Below the pieces are notes generated by a model that saw only the letters and a list, made by a program, of their open reading frames with translations, was not told where the DNA came from and did no database searches. A stretch of 64,000 nucleotides of DNA. Origin: Natronoglomus mannanivorans (GTDB lineage Archaea > Halobacteriota > Halobacteria > Halobacteriales > Natrialbaceae). Made by a program: the position numbers and the translations under genes. This document shows, piece after piece, positions 42,074 to 51,197 of the stretch (the first letter of the stretch is position 1; each line of letters starts with the position of its first letter). Location: the NCBI GenBank assembly GCA_025517485.1, contig JAOPKB010000022.1:1-64000 (forward strand), given 5' to 3'.

Positions 42074-43405
42074 TCAACACCACTCCTCGTACTGGTGGAC
42101 TCGAGCGGGATTGAGCGGCTCGAGGTCGCGATCGGTGCCGTCGTAGGCCGCCCTGTGGTCTTCGTAGGTGATTCCGACCGAGCCCTCCGGATCGAACTCG
42201 CGGGGCAGGGTCTCACGGGCCCGTCGCCGATTCCAGTCTGCGATCTTGTCGAGCGCGTCCGTCTCCTCGAGGACCGCCGTCTCGAGGCCGCTCGAGGCGA
42301 TCTCCCAGGCCCGTTCGCCGCGGTCGGTCCGGACGACCATCGTCGTGAACGACTCGTCGCTGCCGACGCTGCCCGCACTGATGTCGGCGGCGCCGCCGAC
42401 GAAGTCCGCACACTCCGCACAGCCTCTGAGCGCCGCGGTGTCGAAGGTGTCGATGGCTTCCTCGAGCAGCGTCTCGCCGTCGTCGTCGGACGCGTAGAGC
42501 ACGCCATCGGAGACGTCGAGCTTCTCGACTGCCGCCGGGTCGACGCCGCAGTCGGCGATCGACGAGCGCAGCCGCTCGTGCTCGAAACTCCGCGTACACA
42601 TCAGGGCGACCGTGAGCGCAATCGGGTCGGTCTCGCCGTCCCAGTCGTAGCGCTCGAGGGCGGCCGCTCCCTCGATCACACAGGGGGTGCCGACGAGCGC
42701 CAGTTGCGGGTCCCGCTTGTCGATATCCGACGCCTCGAGCAAGTCGTGGATACGACCGAGTTGCATCGTCTGGCTGTAGACGCTGCCGGCGGTCGCGAGC
42801 AGCTCTTCGCGGGAGGTCGCGAGAACCGCCTTGCCCCGCAGCGGTTCGTCCTCGCGTTCGCCGGCGACGATCGCCCCGTCGATCTCGCCGGCCTCGAGCA
42901 ACTCGGCCAGCAACGTGGTGACCGCGCCGCCGTCCTGTCCGGCGTCGTTCGTGGCGGTGTCGCGGGCTCGAGCGGCGTAGGTGGTCTCTTGGGCGCCGAC
43001 TGTCCCCGCTCGGCTGTCGTCAGTCGCGGACGCTTCCACCTCTGGCTCCTCGCCGAACTCGAGGACCCGCTCGTAACGCAGCCCGCTGCGGGGACAGAAG
43101 TCCCAGCACCGCGAGCAGCCGGTGCACATCCGGACGAGCGTCGGGCGACCCGTCGTCTCGTCGATCCCGATCGAGTCGGAGGGGCAGGCGGCGACACAGG
43201 TCCCACACTGGATACAGCGGTCGGACTCGATCACCGCCTCGTCGAGGTCGCGAAACCACGTCTTGCCGCCCGGGTCGGGAGTCACGTCGGCGAGCTCGCG
43301 CGGATCGCCACCGACGCCGGATGTGCGCGGTCCGTCGGTCTCGTTCTCACTCGAGGTCGTGTCGGTGGCTCGCTCCGTCGGAACGCGAGAGGGTTGTTCC
43401 GACAT
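42074..43405 (-). CDS. FrhB/FdhB-like Fe-S flavoprotein (coenzyme F420 hydrogenase/dehydrogenase beta family)
   Basis: A 443-residue protein starting at ATG 43405, whose A overlaps the last base of the TAA stop of the sirohaem reductase gene. Residues 60-105 hold two 4Fe-4S motifs: DRCIQCGTCVAACPSDSIGI and VRMCTGCSRCWDFCPRSGL. The FrhB N- and C-terminal domains follow: AVLATSREELLATAGSVYSQ, PQLALVGTPCVIEGAAALER, LTVALMCTRSFEHERLRSSI, and GCAECADFVGGAADISAGSV, with the conserved Cys positions of the family. FrhB-like proteins carry FAD and oxidise F420H2. Haloarchaea contain F420. Joined to a sulfite/nitrite reductase, it is a plausible electron donor, as in the fused Fsr enzyme of methanogens. 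Confidence 0.85.
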   Translation of the reverse strand: MSEQPSRVPTERATDTTSSENETDGPRTSGVGGDPRELADVTPDPGGKTWFRDLDEAVIESDRCIQCGTCVAACPSDSIGIDETTGRPTLVRMCTGCSRCWDFCPRSGLRYERVLEFGEEPEVEASATDDSRAGTVGAQETTYAARARDTATNDAGQDGGAVTTLLAELLEAGEIDGAIVAGEREDEPLRGKAVLATSREELLATAGSVYSQTMQLGRIHDLLEASDIDKRDPQLALVGTPCVIEGAAALERYDWDGETDPIALTVALMCTRSFEHERLRSSIADCGVDPAAVEKLDVSDGVLYASDDDGETLLEEAIDTFDTAALRGCAECADFVGGAADISAGSVGSDESFTTMVVRTDRGERAWEIASSGLETAVLEETDALDKIADWNRRRARETLPREFDPEGSVGITYEDHRAAYDGTDRDLEPLNPARVHQYEEWC

Positions 43406-45870
43406 TACCGTACCTCCAATTCCGTCTCTGTCTCTGTCTCCCTCCCTGTCGCAACCTCCTCCGGTCCGGTCGCACCGGAGAGGATTCCGCGGAGTTCGTG
43501 ATCGGGGATGCGGTCGGTCCAGTCGGTGACGGATTCGTCGGGCCGTCGGCTCGCGTCGTAGGCAAGCACCAGTCGCTCGACGGCCGCCGGAATCGTCTCG
43601 AGGGGGACCTTCCCCGCGACCCAATCGACGAACTCGCCGGCGCCGAGGTCGCCGCCGAGGCCGACGTCGACTGCCTCCGTCGTACGGGAATCGTCGCGGT
43701 AGACCTCTCCGCGAAGGCCGATGTCTGCGATCTGCGGCTGGGCACACGAGGCCGAACACCCCGACATGTGGAGCCGGATCGCGTCGTGGTCCTCGTCGAG
43801 ACCGCGGTCGGCGGCCCACTCGTCGAGCTGGCGTGCCCACCGTATCGCCCGATTCTTCGTCTCGATCACGCCGTACGAGCAGAACTCGCTACCCGTGCAG
43901 GTGACGACGCCGCGCGTGAACGGGCCGGGGTCGGGGCTGTACCGCTCGAGGATCGACTCGGAGCGAAAGGCCTCGAGATCACTCTCGGCGACGTGGGGGA
44001 CGAGCAGGTTCTGATTCGGCGTCAGTCGCAGTTCGCCGTCGCCGTAGGTTTCGGCGTGGTCGGCGAACGTCGCGAACTCCGAACCGGCCATCCGGCCGAC
44101 CGGAACCGCCAGTCCCACGTAGAAGCGCCCGTCGTCCTGTTCGTGGACGCCGACGTGATCCCCGCGGTAGTCGGTCGTCAGCGACTCGCCTGCGGGTTCG
44201 AACTCGAAGTCGGACGCGGACCCGGACTCGAATTCGAACTCAGACGACAAGGCACGCTCGAGTTCCTCGCGAAACCGCTCGACACCCCACTCTTCGACGA
44301 GGTAGCGCAGGCGGTTGACCGCCGTATCGAGGTAGCTCCCGTGGTTCTTGAATACCTCGGCGGTGGCGGCGACCAGCTCGGATACCTGGTCAGGCTCGAC
44401 GAAGAGCTCGAGATCGCTGGCCATCCGCGGGCCGTCAGAGAGCCCGCCGCCGACGTGGACGGCGAATCCGTCGCGCCCGTCCTTGACCGCGGGAGTGAAG
44501 CCGAGGTCGTTGATCTGGGCGCGGGCGCAGTTCTCGTGACAGCCGGTGATGCTCACCTTGAGCTTCCGCGGGAGGTTTCCGTACACGCGGTCGCCGAGGA
44601 ACCGCTGGGTGACGTCCGTGACCTGCGGCCGGACGTCGATCGTCTCGTTCGCGTCGATGCCGGCCGCCGGACAGCTCACGACGTTGCGAACCGAGTTGCC
44701 ACAGGCCTGCAGCGTCGTGAGTCCGACCGCCTCGTACCGATCCCAGATCTCCGGGATGTCCTCGAGGCGAATCCAGTGCATCTGGACGTCCTGACGGGTC
44801 GTGAGATCGAGGTAGCCGTCGCCGAAGATCGGGTTCTGCGACTCGCCGCCGTGGTCGTCCGGCGCACGGGCGAACTCGTCGGCGACGCCCCCGATGACGC
44901 GGGCCTGCTCGGCCGTGAGTTCGCCGCCGGGGACCTTCGTCCGGAGCATGAAGAAGCCCCGCTGCTTCTGGTGGTAGAGCCCGGCGAGTTTCAGCCGGCC
45001 GAGCACGTCCTCGCCGAGGTCCGCGACCAGCGCGTCGAATCCCCGGTCGGCGTAGGCGCGAACCTGCGCCTGTAACTCGAGGGGGTCCCAGTCGGGGGAA
45101 TCGGCGCGGAGCCAGTCGGTCAGACTCCCCTCGTAGTAAGCGACATCGTCGTAGCCGAGGTGGTTGAGGACGACGTAGGTGTGGCTGAGTCGGCGAGCGG
45201 TGTTACAGTACAACACGGTTCGCCGGTCGGGCGTGATACCGCGAGACTCGAGGAGGTCCTCGAGTTCGGCCCGCGGTTTTAGCCGCCGATCCTCGTCGAG
45301 CAGGTCCTCCCAGTCCAGTTGGACCGCCGAAGGGACGTGTGACTGGTCGTGCTCCGCTCGCGTGCGGGTGTCGACGACGACGCTCTCGCTGTCGACGGCA
45401 GCCTCGACCTCCTCGCGATCGACGAGCGGCGAGTCGTCCGCTGGCGGCCGGTCCGCGTCGTAAGTCGCCGACTCGAGCGGCGGCTTCTCCGTCGATAGCG
45501 ACCCCGAATCGCGCCAGGCGTCGATGCCGCCGTCGAGCAGGAACAGGTCGCCGCGGTGGCCGTAGGTCACCGCCGTCAGCAACAGTCGTGCGGCCAGCGG
45601 GCCTCCCTCGTCGCCGTAAGCGACGATCGTGTCGTCGGGGTCGATGCCAGCGGCTGCGAGTTCCTCGGCGAAGGCCTCCGGTTCGGGGAGTTTCCCCGCC
45701 GCGACGCTACTGGGGTCGCGAAACCGTTCAGCCGGGACGTTCACCGCACCGGGGACGTGGCCCCGGTCTGTGTACGCTCGAGGGTCGCGGACGTCGACGA
45801 CCGTGACCGTCTCCCGATTTTCGGAGAGCCAGCACGGGGAGACGACCGAGAGATCGGGCCGGCCCATCAT
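43405..45870 (-). CDS. tandem rhodanese domains fused to a sirohaem nitrite/sulfite reductase
   Basis: An 821-residue fusion starting at the Met-Met pair 45870/45867 (MMGRPDLSVVSP). Residues 1-130 form a rhodanese fold with an inactive loop (YGDEGGPLAARL, no Cys). Residues 140-270 form a second with catalytic-type Cys222 in VLYCNTARRLSHTYVVL. From about 285 the NirA-like reductase begins: RGFFMLRTKVPGGELTAEQA, TTRQDVQMHWIRLEDI, LQACGNSVRNVVSCPAAG, VSITGCHENCARAQINDLG. The sirohaem-4Fe-4S ligands are CTGSEFC near 657 and GCSASC near 702. A low-complexity insert (SSEFEFESGSASDFEFEP) separates the halves. Rhodaneses move persulfide sulfur, so sulfite or a bound sulfur species is a likelier substrate than nitrite, though NirA-type nitrite reduction remains possible. 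A CGAA-N4-TTCG box lies upstream. Confidence 0.85.
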   Translation of the reverse strand: MMGRPDLSVVSPCWLSENRETVTVVDVRDPRAYTDRGHVPGAVNVPAERFRDPSSVAAGKLPEPEAFAEELAAAGIDPDDTIVAYGDEGGPLAARLLLTAVTYGHRGDLFLLDGGIDAWRDSGSLSTEKPPLESATYDADRPPADDSPLVDREEVEAAVDSESVVVDTRTRAEHDQSHVPSAVQLDWEDLLDEDRRLKPRAELEDLLESRGITPDRRTVLYCNTARRLSHTYVVLNHLGYDDVAYYEGSLTDWLRADSPDWDPLELQAQVRAYADRGFDALVADLGEDVLGRLKLAGLYHQKQRGFFMLRTKVPGGELTAEQARVIGGVADEFARAPDDHGGESQNPIFGDGYLDLTTRQDVQMHWIRLEDIPEIWDRYEAVGLTTLQACGNSVRNVVSCPAAGIDANETIDVRPQVTDVTQRFLGDRVYGNLPRKLKVSITGCHENCARAQINDLGFTPAVKDGRDGFAVHVGGGLSDGPRMASDLELFVEPDQVSELVAATAEVFKNHGSYLDTAVNRLRYLVEEWGVERFREELERALSSEFEFESGSASDFEFEPAGESLTTDYRGDHVGVHEQDDGRFYVGLAVPVGRMAGSEFATFADHAETYGDGELRLTPNQNLLVPHVAESDLEAFRSESILERYSPDPGPFTRGVVTCTGSEFCSYGVIETKNRAIRWARQLDEWAADRGLDEDHDAIRLHMSGCSASCAQPQIADIGLRGEVYRDDSRTTEAVDVGLGGDLGAGEFVDWVAGKVPLETIPAAVERLVLAYDASRRPDESVTDWTDRIPDHELRGILSGATGPEEVATGRETETETELEVR

Positions 45871-45968
45871 CGCCCCCTCCTCGGCGGTCGATTCACGGGC
45901 CCTGATTGCAGACCCCTCTCGAGCGGAGACGGCGGGACTCGAGACGACCCGGCCAGAGGTGGTGTCGG

Positions 45969-45980
45969 CGAATCGGTTCG
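45969..45980. promoter_or_regulatory. CGAA-N4-TTCG palindrome upstream of the sirohaem reductase
   Basis: CGAATCGGTTCG lies 99-110 bases before the start at 45870, the same offset as the box of the eNOR-like operon. A leader of about 60 nt, or a start further upstream, would reconcile it with the closer boxes. Confidence 0.5.
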
Positions 45981-46279
45981 GTCGGAAGCCACTGGACAGC
46001 CAGTGTCGTTCGTGTCGGCGTTCGTGTTCATGCGACACCGAACAGTTTCGAATCTGGTGTCTTTCCACTTTGCCTCCGAGCAAATCGTGCCCGGGCTCCG
46101 CGAGAGGGGTAACGGGTAGGTATAATCTATGACTGATAGTTCTCCCCGTATACGACCCGTCTTTTTGTAGTGTCCGGCGGCGAAACCCACGGACGGCACA
46201 GTCGACCGCGATAGGGATCGACGACCGATCGTCGTCACTGGAGGTGGCAATATCATCCGGTTCTGGAGGAGAGACGAAG

Positions 46280-46291
46280 CGAACACCTTCG
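46280..46291. promoter_or_regulatory. CGAA-N4-TTCG palindrome upstream of the copper P-type ATPase
   Basis: CGAACACCTTCG lies 47-58 bases before the ATG at 46338, in the 467-bp divergent region shared with the sirohaem reductase. An A/T patch (ggtataatctatg) near 46119-46131 lies between the two boxes. Confidence 0.58.
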
Positions 46292-46337
46292 GCACCACTG
46301 CTACCCGCCGACTCGACCAACGTCGACTCACGGGACT

Positions 46338-48953
46338 ATGACGTGTTCACTCTGTGGCCTCCCGACGCCGGACCAGCCAGTGACCGCCGACGGCGTCGAC
46401 GGCTCGTTTTGCTGTCGAGGCTGTCTCGAGGTCAGCGTCGCACTCGAGGAGTTCGACGACGTCGACCGGGCCGATTTCGAGCGGAGAGCCGGTGGCGGGG
46501 ATGAGGTCTCTCGAGGTCGAGGCCGAGAGCGAAAACGAACGGTACCAGACGGCGCCGAAGAGACCTTCCTCGCGATCGACGGCATGCACTGCTCGACCTG
46601 CGAGGGGTTCGTCGCGTTGCTCGGGGAGCGAACCGAGGGAATCCTGTCGGTCGACGCCAGTTACGCGACCGATACGGTCAGAGTCGTCTTCGAACCCGAG
46701 CGGGTGGAACACGAAGAGCTGCCCGAGGCACTCTCCGGCTACGGCTACGAGGCGCGGCTTCCCGACGACGACCGGAACACACGTCGGCGAGACGACGACC
46801 TGATCCAGCGGCTGCTGATCGGGGGCTTCTTCACGATGTTGATCATGCCGTGGTACCTCTTCTATCTCTACCCGAGCTACGTCGGCATCGAGACGGGAAT
46901 CCTCACCGTCGACGCGACGACCGCTCTCGGCGTCTACCTGCCGATGACCTTCATCGGGCTGATGACGACGGTCGTCCTGTTCTACACGGGGTATCCCGTC
47001 CTCCGGGGCGCGTACGTCAGTCTCCGGGTCGGCCAGCCGAACATGGACCTGCTCGTCTCGATCGCCGCGCTCGCGGCCTACGCCTACAGTACCGTGGCGC
47101 TCGCGACCGGCAGCACCCACCTGTACTACGACGTCTCCGTGGCCGTGATCATGGTCGTCAGCCTCGGCACCTACTACGAACGCAAGATTAAACGACGGGC
47201 GACGACGCTCCTCTCTTCCGTGACGGCCGCCCAGAGTCGTGAGGCGACGCGACGGACCGCAAACGGCACGGAGACGGTTCCGGTCGACGACCTCGAGCCG
47301 GGTGAAGAGGTGCTCGTCCGGCCGGGCGAGCGAATTCCCATCGACGGCACCGTCCGCGAGGGCACCGCGGCGGTCGACGAATCCGTCCTCACGGGCGAGT
47401 CGCTGCCGGTGACCAGAGGCGAGGGCGACGACGTCGTCGGCGGTTCGATCGTCACCGACAGCGCGCTCGTCGTCGAAGTCGGCGCGGACGCTGAGAGCAC
47501 GATCGACCGGATCGCGACCCTACTGTGGGAGATCCAGAGCGCCTCGCCGGGCGTCCAGCGGTTCGCAGACCGGCTGGCGACGGTCTTCGTCCCGCTCGTC
47601 CTCGTGCTCGCGACCGTCGTCACCGGCTACCGGCTCGCGACGGGGACGGCGCCGGCCGACGCCCTCCTCACCGGCCTCACCGTGCTGGTGGTCTCCTGTC
47701 CCTGTGCGATGGGGCTCGCGACGCCGCTCGCGGTCGCCTCCGGCCTTCGAGACGCCCTCGAACGTGGAATCGTCGTCGCCAACGCGGCCCTGTTCGAGTC
47801 GGCACCCACCGTCGAGACTCTGGTCTTCGACAAGACCGGAACGCTGACGACCGGCGAAATGGCGGTTCTCGAGGTTCACGCGGACGAAAATCGCGGGACG
47901 AGCGAAACTGCAGACGGCGACTGGAGCGAAATCGAAACTGAAACCGAAATCGAGGACGCCCTCGAGCGAGCCGCGGCCGTCGAGCAGTTCTCCGAACATC
48001 CGGTCGCGAGGGCGATTACGGCACACGCCGACGGCTCGAGTGACCTCGAGTCGACATCGGTCGCCGCTCGAACTGACGGCGGTGTCGTCGGCGACGATCG
48101 AACCGTCAGCGGTCACTCGGCTCCACCCACGAACTCTGACCTCGATCCGAATTTGAACTCGACTTCGACCTCGGCCTCGACCTCGAGTGCCGGCCCACCG
48201 GTCGCCGACTTCGAACGCCACCCCGGCGACGGCGTGAGTGCACTGGTCGACGGCACCCGCGTCGTCGTCGGCACGCCGGAACTCGTCGAACGGCTGGTCG
48301 GTCCAGTGTCCGAGTCACTCCAGACCAGAATCACCGACGCCCGAGCACACGGCTCGCTCCCTGTCGTCGTCGGCTACGAGGGGCGTGCACAGGCGGTCGT
48401 CGTCGTCGGTGACCGAGCGCGTTCGGAGTGGCGAGCGGTCCTCGAGGACGTTGTCGACCGCGACTGCGAAGTCGTGATCCTCACGGGCGACGACGAGTCG
48501 GCGACGGCGACGTTTCGCGAGCATCCGGCCGTCGATCGCGTATTCGCGGGCGTCCCACCCGACGGGAAGGTCGAAACGGTCCGGCGGCTCTCGGAGACGA
48601 GCGTCACCGCCATGGTCGGCGACGGCACGAACGACGCGCCGGCACTGGCCGCGGCCGATCTGGGGATCGCGATGGGAAGCGGGACCGCTCGAGCCACCGA
48701 CGCGGCGGACGCGGTTCTCACGAGCGGCGATCTTCGAGACGTCGGGCGGGTGTTCGACCTGGCGAGTGGGACCCGTCGGCGGATCCGCGAGAACATCTGC
48801 TGGGCGCTGTTGTACAACGCGATCGCGATCCCCCTCGCCGTCTTCGGGCTGATCAACCCGCTGTTCGCCGCGGTCGCGATGGCTGCGAGTAGCCTCATCG
48901 TCGTGACGAACTCCTCGCGACCCGTGATCGGCGGTGACGACGACGGTTCGTGA
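46338..48953 (+). CDS. copper-transporting P1B-type ATPase (CopA/CcoI-like)
   Basis: An 871-residue pump. The N-terminus carries MTCSLCG and FCCRGCLEV, the Cys-rich metal-binding segment of FixI/CcoI-type ATPases used in oxidase assembly, then an HMA domain with GMHCSTCEGF near residue 82. Eight membrane helices follow, with the copper motif VSCPCAMGLATPL (CPC about 453-455). Catalytic elements: TGES in SVLTGESLPVT, the phosphorylated Asp498 in FDKTGTLTTG, the SEHPVARAI loop near 552, and MVGDGTNDAPALAAADLG near 760. A Ser/Thr/Asn-rich insert (about 595-615) in the nucleotide domain is unusual. It likely exports Cu(I), either for detoxification or for loading CuA/NirK, consistent with a CGAA-N4-TTCG box upstream. 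Confidence 0.9.
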   Translation: MTCSLCGLPTPDQPVTADGVDGSFCCRGCLEVSVALEEFDDVDRADFERRAGGGDEVSRGRGRERKRTVPDGAEETFLAIDGMHCSTCEGFVALLGERTEGILSVDASYATDTVRVVFEPERVEHEELPEALSGYGYEARLPDDDRNTRRRDDDLIQRLLIGGFFTMLIMPWYLFYLYPSYVGIETGILTVDATTALGVYLPMTFIGLMTTVVLFYTGYPVLRGAYVSLRVGQPNMDLLVSIAALAAYAYSTVALATGSTHLYYDVSVAVIMVVSLGTYYERKIKRRATTLLSSVTAAQSREATRRTANGTETVPVDDLEPGEEVLVRPGERIPIDGTVREGTAAVDESVLTGESLPVTRGEGDDVVGGSIVTDSALVVEVGADAESTIDRIATLLWEIQSASPGVQRFADRLATVFVPLVLVLATVVTGYRLATGTAPADALLTGLTVLVVSCPCAMGLATPLAVASGLRDALERGIVVANAALFESAPTVETLVFDKTGTLTTGEMAVLEVHADENRGTSETADGDWSEIETETEIEDALERAAAVEQFSEHPVARAITAHADGSSDLESTSVAARTDGGVVGDDRTVSGHSAPPTNSDLDPNLNSTSTSASTSSAGPPVADFERHPGDGVSALVDGTRVVVGTPELVERLVGPVSESLQTRITDARAHGSLPVVVGYEGRAQAVVVVGDRARSEWRAVLEDVVDRDCEVVILTGDDESATATFREHPAVDRVFAGVPPDGKVETVRRLSETSVTAMVGDGTNDAPALAAADLGIAMGSGTARATDAADAVLTSGDLRDVGRVFDLASGTRRRIRENICWALLYNAIAIPLAVFGLINPLFAAVAMAASSLIVVTNSSRPVIGGDDDGS

Positions 48954-49045
48954 GTGACCGAGAGTGACGGCAGAAGCGGTTCGGACGTTCACACCGATCG
49001 GCCGACTGCCATCCGATCGAGTGGACACTCCGAACGGCGACGACG

Positions 49046-49888
49046 TCAGTTCTCGCGGTGGAACAGGTACATCGTAACGGGTCCGAACACGACGACGAGG
49101 ACCGCGGAGACGAACAGCACCGCCCCGATGTCACCTGCCGTCGCGGTCCCGTGCATCAGCCCGCGCATCGCAGTGACGAGCTGGCTGAAGGGGTTGACGT
49201 CGACGAACGCCTCGAGCCAGTGAGGCATCGTCTCCGGATCGACGAAGACGTTGCTGACGAACGTGAGCGGGAACAGGATCAGCATGCTCACGCCCATCAG
49301 CGACTCGGGCGTCCGCATGACGAACCCGAGTGCGGTCCAGACCCACGAGAGACTAAACGAGAACACCAGCAGGAGTGCGACCGCCGACAGCACGCCGATC
49401 ACGCCACCTCCCGGGCGAAAGCCAAGCAAGAGACCGAGCACGACGACGATCGTCGATGCGATCGTGTATCGGACGGCGTCGCCGAGCAGCGCACCGACGA
49501 CGATCGACGGTTGCCAGACCGGTAGGGTTCGGAAACGATCGAAGACGCCCTCGTCGATATCGTCGTTCAGGGTGACGCCAGTGTAGATGGTGATGAACAC
49601 GACCGTCATCGCCAGGATACCCGGCAGGAGCGTCTGCAGATATTCACCCGTCGATCCGGCGAGCGCGCCGCCGAACAGATAGGTGAACAGCAGCAGGAAC
49701 ATGATCGGGAAGGCGGTGACGTCGAACAGCTGCTCGGGAACGTGCTTGATCTTCAGCAGCGCTCGCCAGCCGAACGTGAGCGACGCGGACACCGCGCTCG
49801 CCCGAGGCGGTCTCGGACCGGCCGCGACCGCCGCACGGAGAGCCTCTTCGTCGGGATCGGCGACTGCGGGTTCGGTCTCGATCGTCAT
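49046..49888 (-). CDS. ABC-2 type exporter permease (DrrB-like)
   Basis: A 280-residue permease with six hydrophobic helices. FGWRALLKIKHVPEQLFDVT then AFPIMFLLLFTYLFGGALAG is the ABC-2/DrrB N-terminal signature; LPGILAMTVVFITIYTGVTL and PLTFVSNVFVDPETMPHWLE with the following FVDVNPFSQLVTAMRGLMHG finish it. It overlaps the ATPase gene by 4 bp. Such two-gene exporters move drugs, lipids or cell-surface molecules. Its substrate is unknown, and its place between the copper pump and oxidase genes may be incidental. Confidence 0.85.
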   Translation of the reverse strand: MTIETEPAVADPDEEALRAAVAAGPRPPRASAVSASLTFGWRALLKIKHVPEQLFDVTAFPIMFLLLFTYLFGGALAGSTGEYLQTLLPGILAMTVVFITIYTGVTLNDDIDEGVFDRFRTLPVWQPSIVVGALLGDAVRYTIASTIVVVLGLLLGFRPGGGVIGVLSAVALLLVFSFSLSWVWTALGFVMRTPESLMGVSMLILFPLTFVSNVFVDPETMPHWLEAFVDVNPFSQLVTAMRGLMHGTATAGDIGAVLFVSAVLVVVFGPVTMYLFHREN

Positions 49889-50949
49889 CGAGACACCTCC
49901 CCGGAGACGGCGTCGTGAACCGAGCGATCGGTAAGCGCGAGGAACACCTCGTCGAGGCTCGGCTGGCCGAGCGCGAAGTCGGTGACCTCGATCTCGGACC
50001 GGGAGAGCTCGACGAACGCGTGCGGAACGCGGTCGGTCTCGATCACTCGAGCCGACAGCGCCGCCGGGTCTGACTCGAGCGCGACGGGAGCATCGAGTAT
50101 CCGACTCAACACCCGTCTGGCTTCCTCGCGTCGTTCGGCGTCTCTCACCCGAACGGTCAGGACGCCCGAGCCGACCGAGGCCTTGAGTTCGCCCGGCGTC
50201 CCCTCGGCGACGATCCGCCCGTCGTCGATGACGGCGATCCGGTCCGCCAGACGATCGGCCTCGTCCAGGTACTGCGTGGTCAAGAGCACCGTCGTCCCGT
50301 CGGCGACCAGCGCCCGAATGATCTCCCAGACCTGAGATCGGTTCCGCGGGTCTAACCCGGTCGTCGGCTCGTCGAGAAACAGCAGCTTCGGCGTGACGAC
50401 GATGCTCGCTGCGATGTCGAGCCGGCGGCGCATCCCGCCCGAGTACGTCTTCACCTGACGCGCTAGCGCCTCGGTCAACCCGAAGGCCTCGAGAAGTTCG
50501 GTCGCTCGCGCGTCGGCCTGCCCTCGAGTGTAACCGAGCAATCGAGCCAGCAGGACGAGGTTCTCGCGACCGGTGAGATCCTCGTCGACCGACGCGAACT
50601 GACCGGTCAGGCTCACGCGGTCGCGCACGCTGTCGGCGTCGCTCACGACGTCGTGTCCGAGAACCCGTGCCGTGCCGGCGTCGGGACGCAACAGCGTCGC
50701 GAGCATTCGGATCACCGTGGTCTTGCCGGCTCCGTTGGGCCCGAGCAAGCCGTAGATGCCACCGCGAGGTACCGACAGATCGATTCCGTCGACGGCTTTC
50801 GTCTCCCCGAAGTGCTTGACGAGTCCGCGGGTTTCGATCGCGAGGGCGGTGTCGTCGACACCCGTCTCGTCATCCGTGTCGAGCGGTCGATCGCGGGCGG
50901 CGTGTCTCGAGACAGCGCTCTCACTCTCAGTCTGAATGGGGTTGGTCAT
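49885..50949 (-). CDS. ABC exporter ATP-binding protein (DrrA-like)
   Basis: A 354-residue ATPase starting at ATG 50949. Walker A is YGLLGPNGAGKTTVIRML (about residue 67-77), the Q-loop region is SLTGQFASVDEDLTGRENLV, the signature YSGGMRRRLDIAASIV, Walker B LLFLDEPTTGLDPRNRS, and the switch His position is taken by Gln in LLTTQYLDEADRLA, as in many DrrA proteins. A C-terminal domain follows (VLTVRVRDAERREEARRVLS), ending with DFALGQPSLDEVFLALTDRS. It pairs with the permease at 49046 by a 4-bp overlap. Confidence 0.88.
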   Translation of the reverse strand: MTNPIQTESESAVSRHAARDRPLDTDDETGVDDTALAIETRGLVKHFGETKAVDGIDLSVPRGGIYGLLGPNGAGKTTVIRMLATLLRPDAGTARVLGHDVVSDADSVRDRVSLTGQFASVDEDLTGRENLVLLARLLGYTRGQADARATELLEAFGLTEALARQVKTYSGGMRRRLDIAASIVVTPKLLFLDEPTTGLDPRNRSQVWEIIRALVADGTTVLLTTQYLDEADRLADRIAVIDDGRIVAEGTPGELKASVGSGVLTVRVRDAERREEARRVLSRILDAPVALESDPAALSARVIETDRVPHAFVELSRSEIEVTDFALGQPSLDEVFLALTDRSVHDAVSGEVSR

Positions 50950-51197
50950 ACGTTCTCCCTCGTCATTTGGAGGACCCTCGAGCGCATATACTCGAGCCAT
51001 GGGCGGAGTGGAAGTAGACGACAGACCCTCTGTAACTGCCGTGATGGCCCATTTCGAGGGCTGTCGAATCACTTTCGCTCCCGGTCGAATCAGTCGCTCG
51101 AGCGACCACTGCATCGGCGACCGGACCGCGTCGTCCGGTGCCCATACGAGGCGACTGTGAACGAATTGATAATACGGTCGTCCATCGTAATCGGAAT

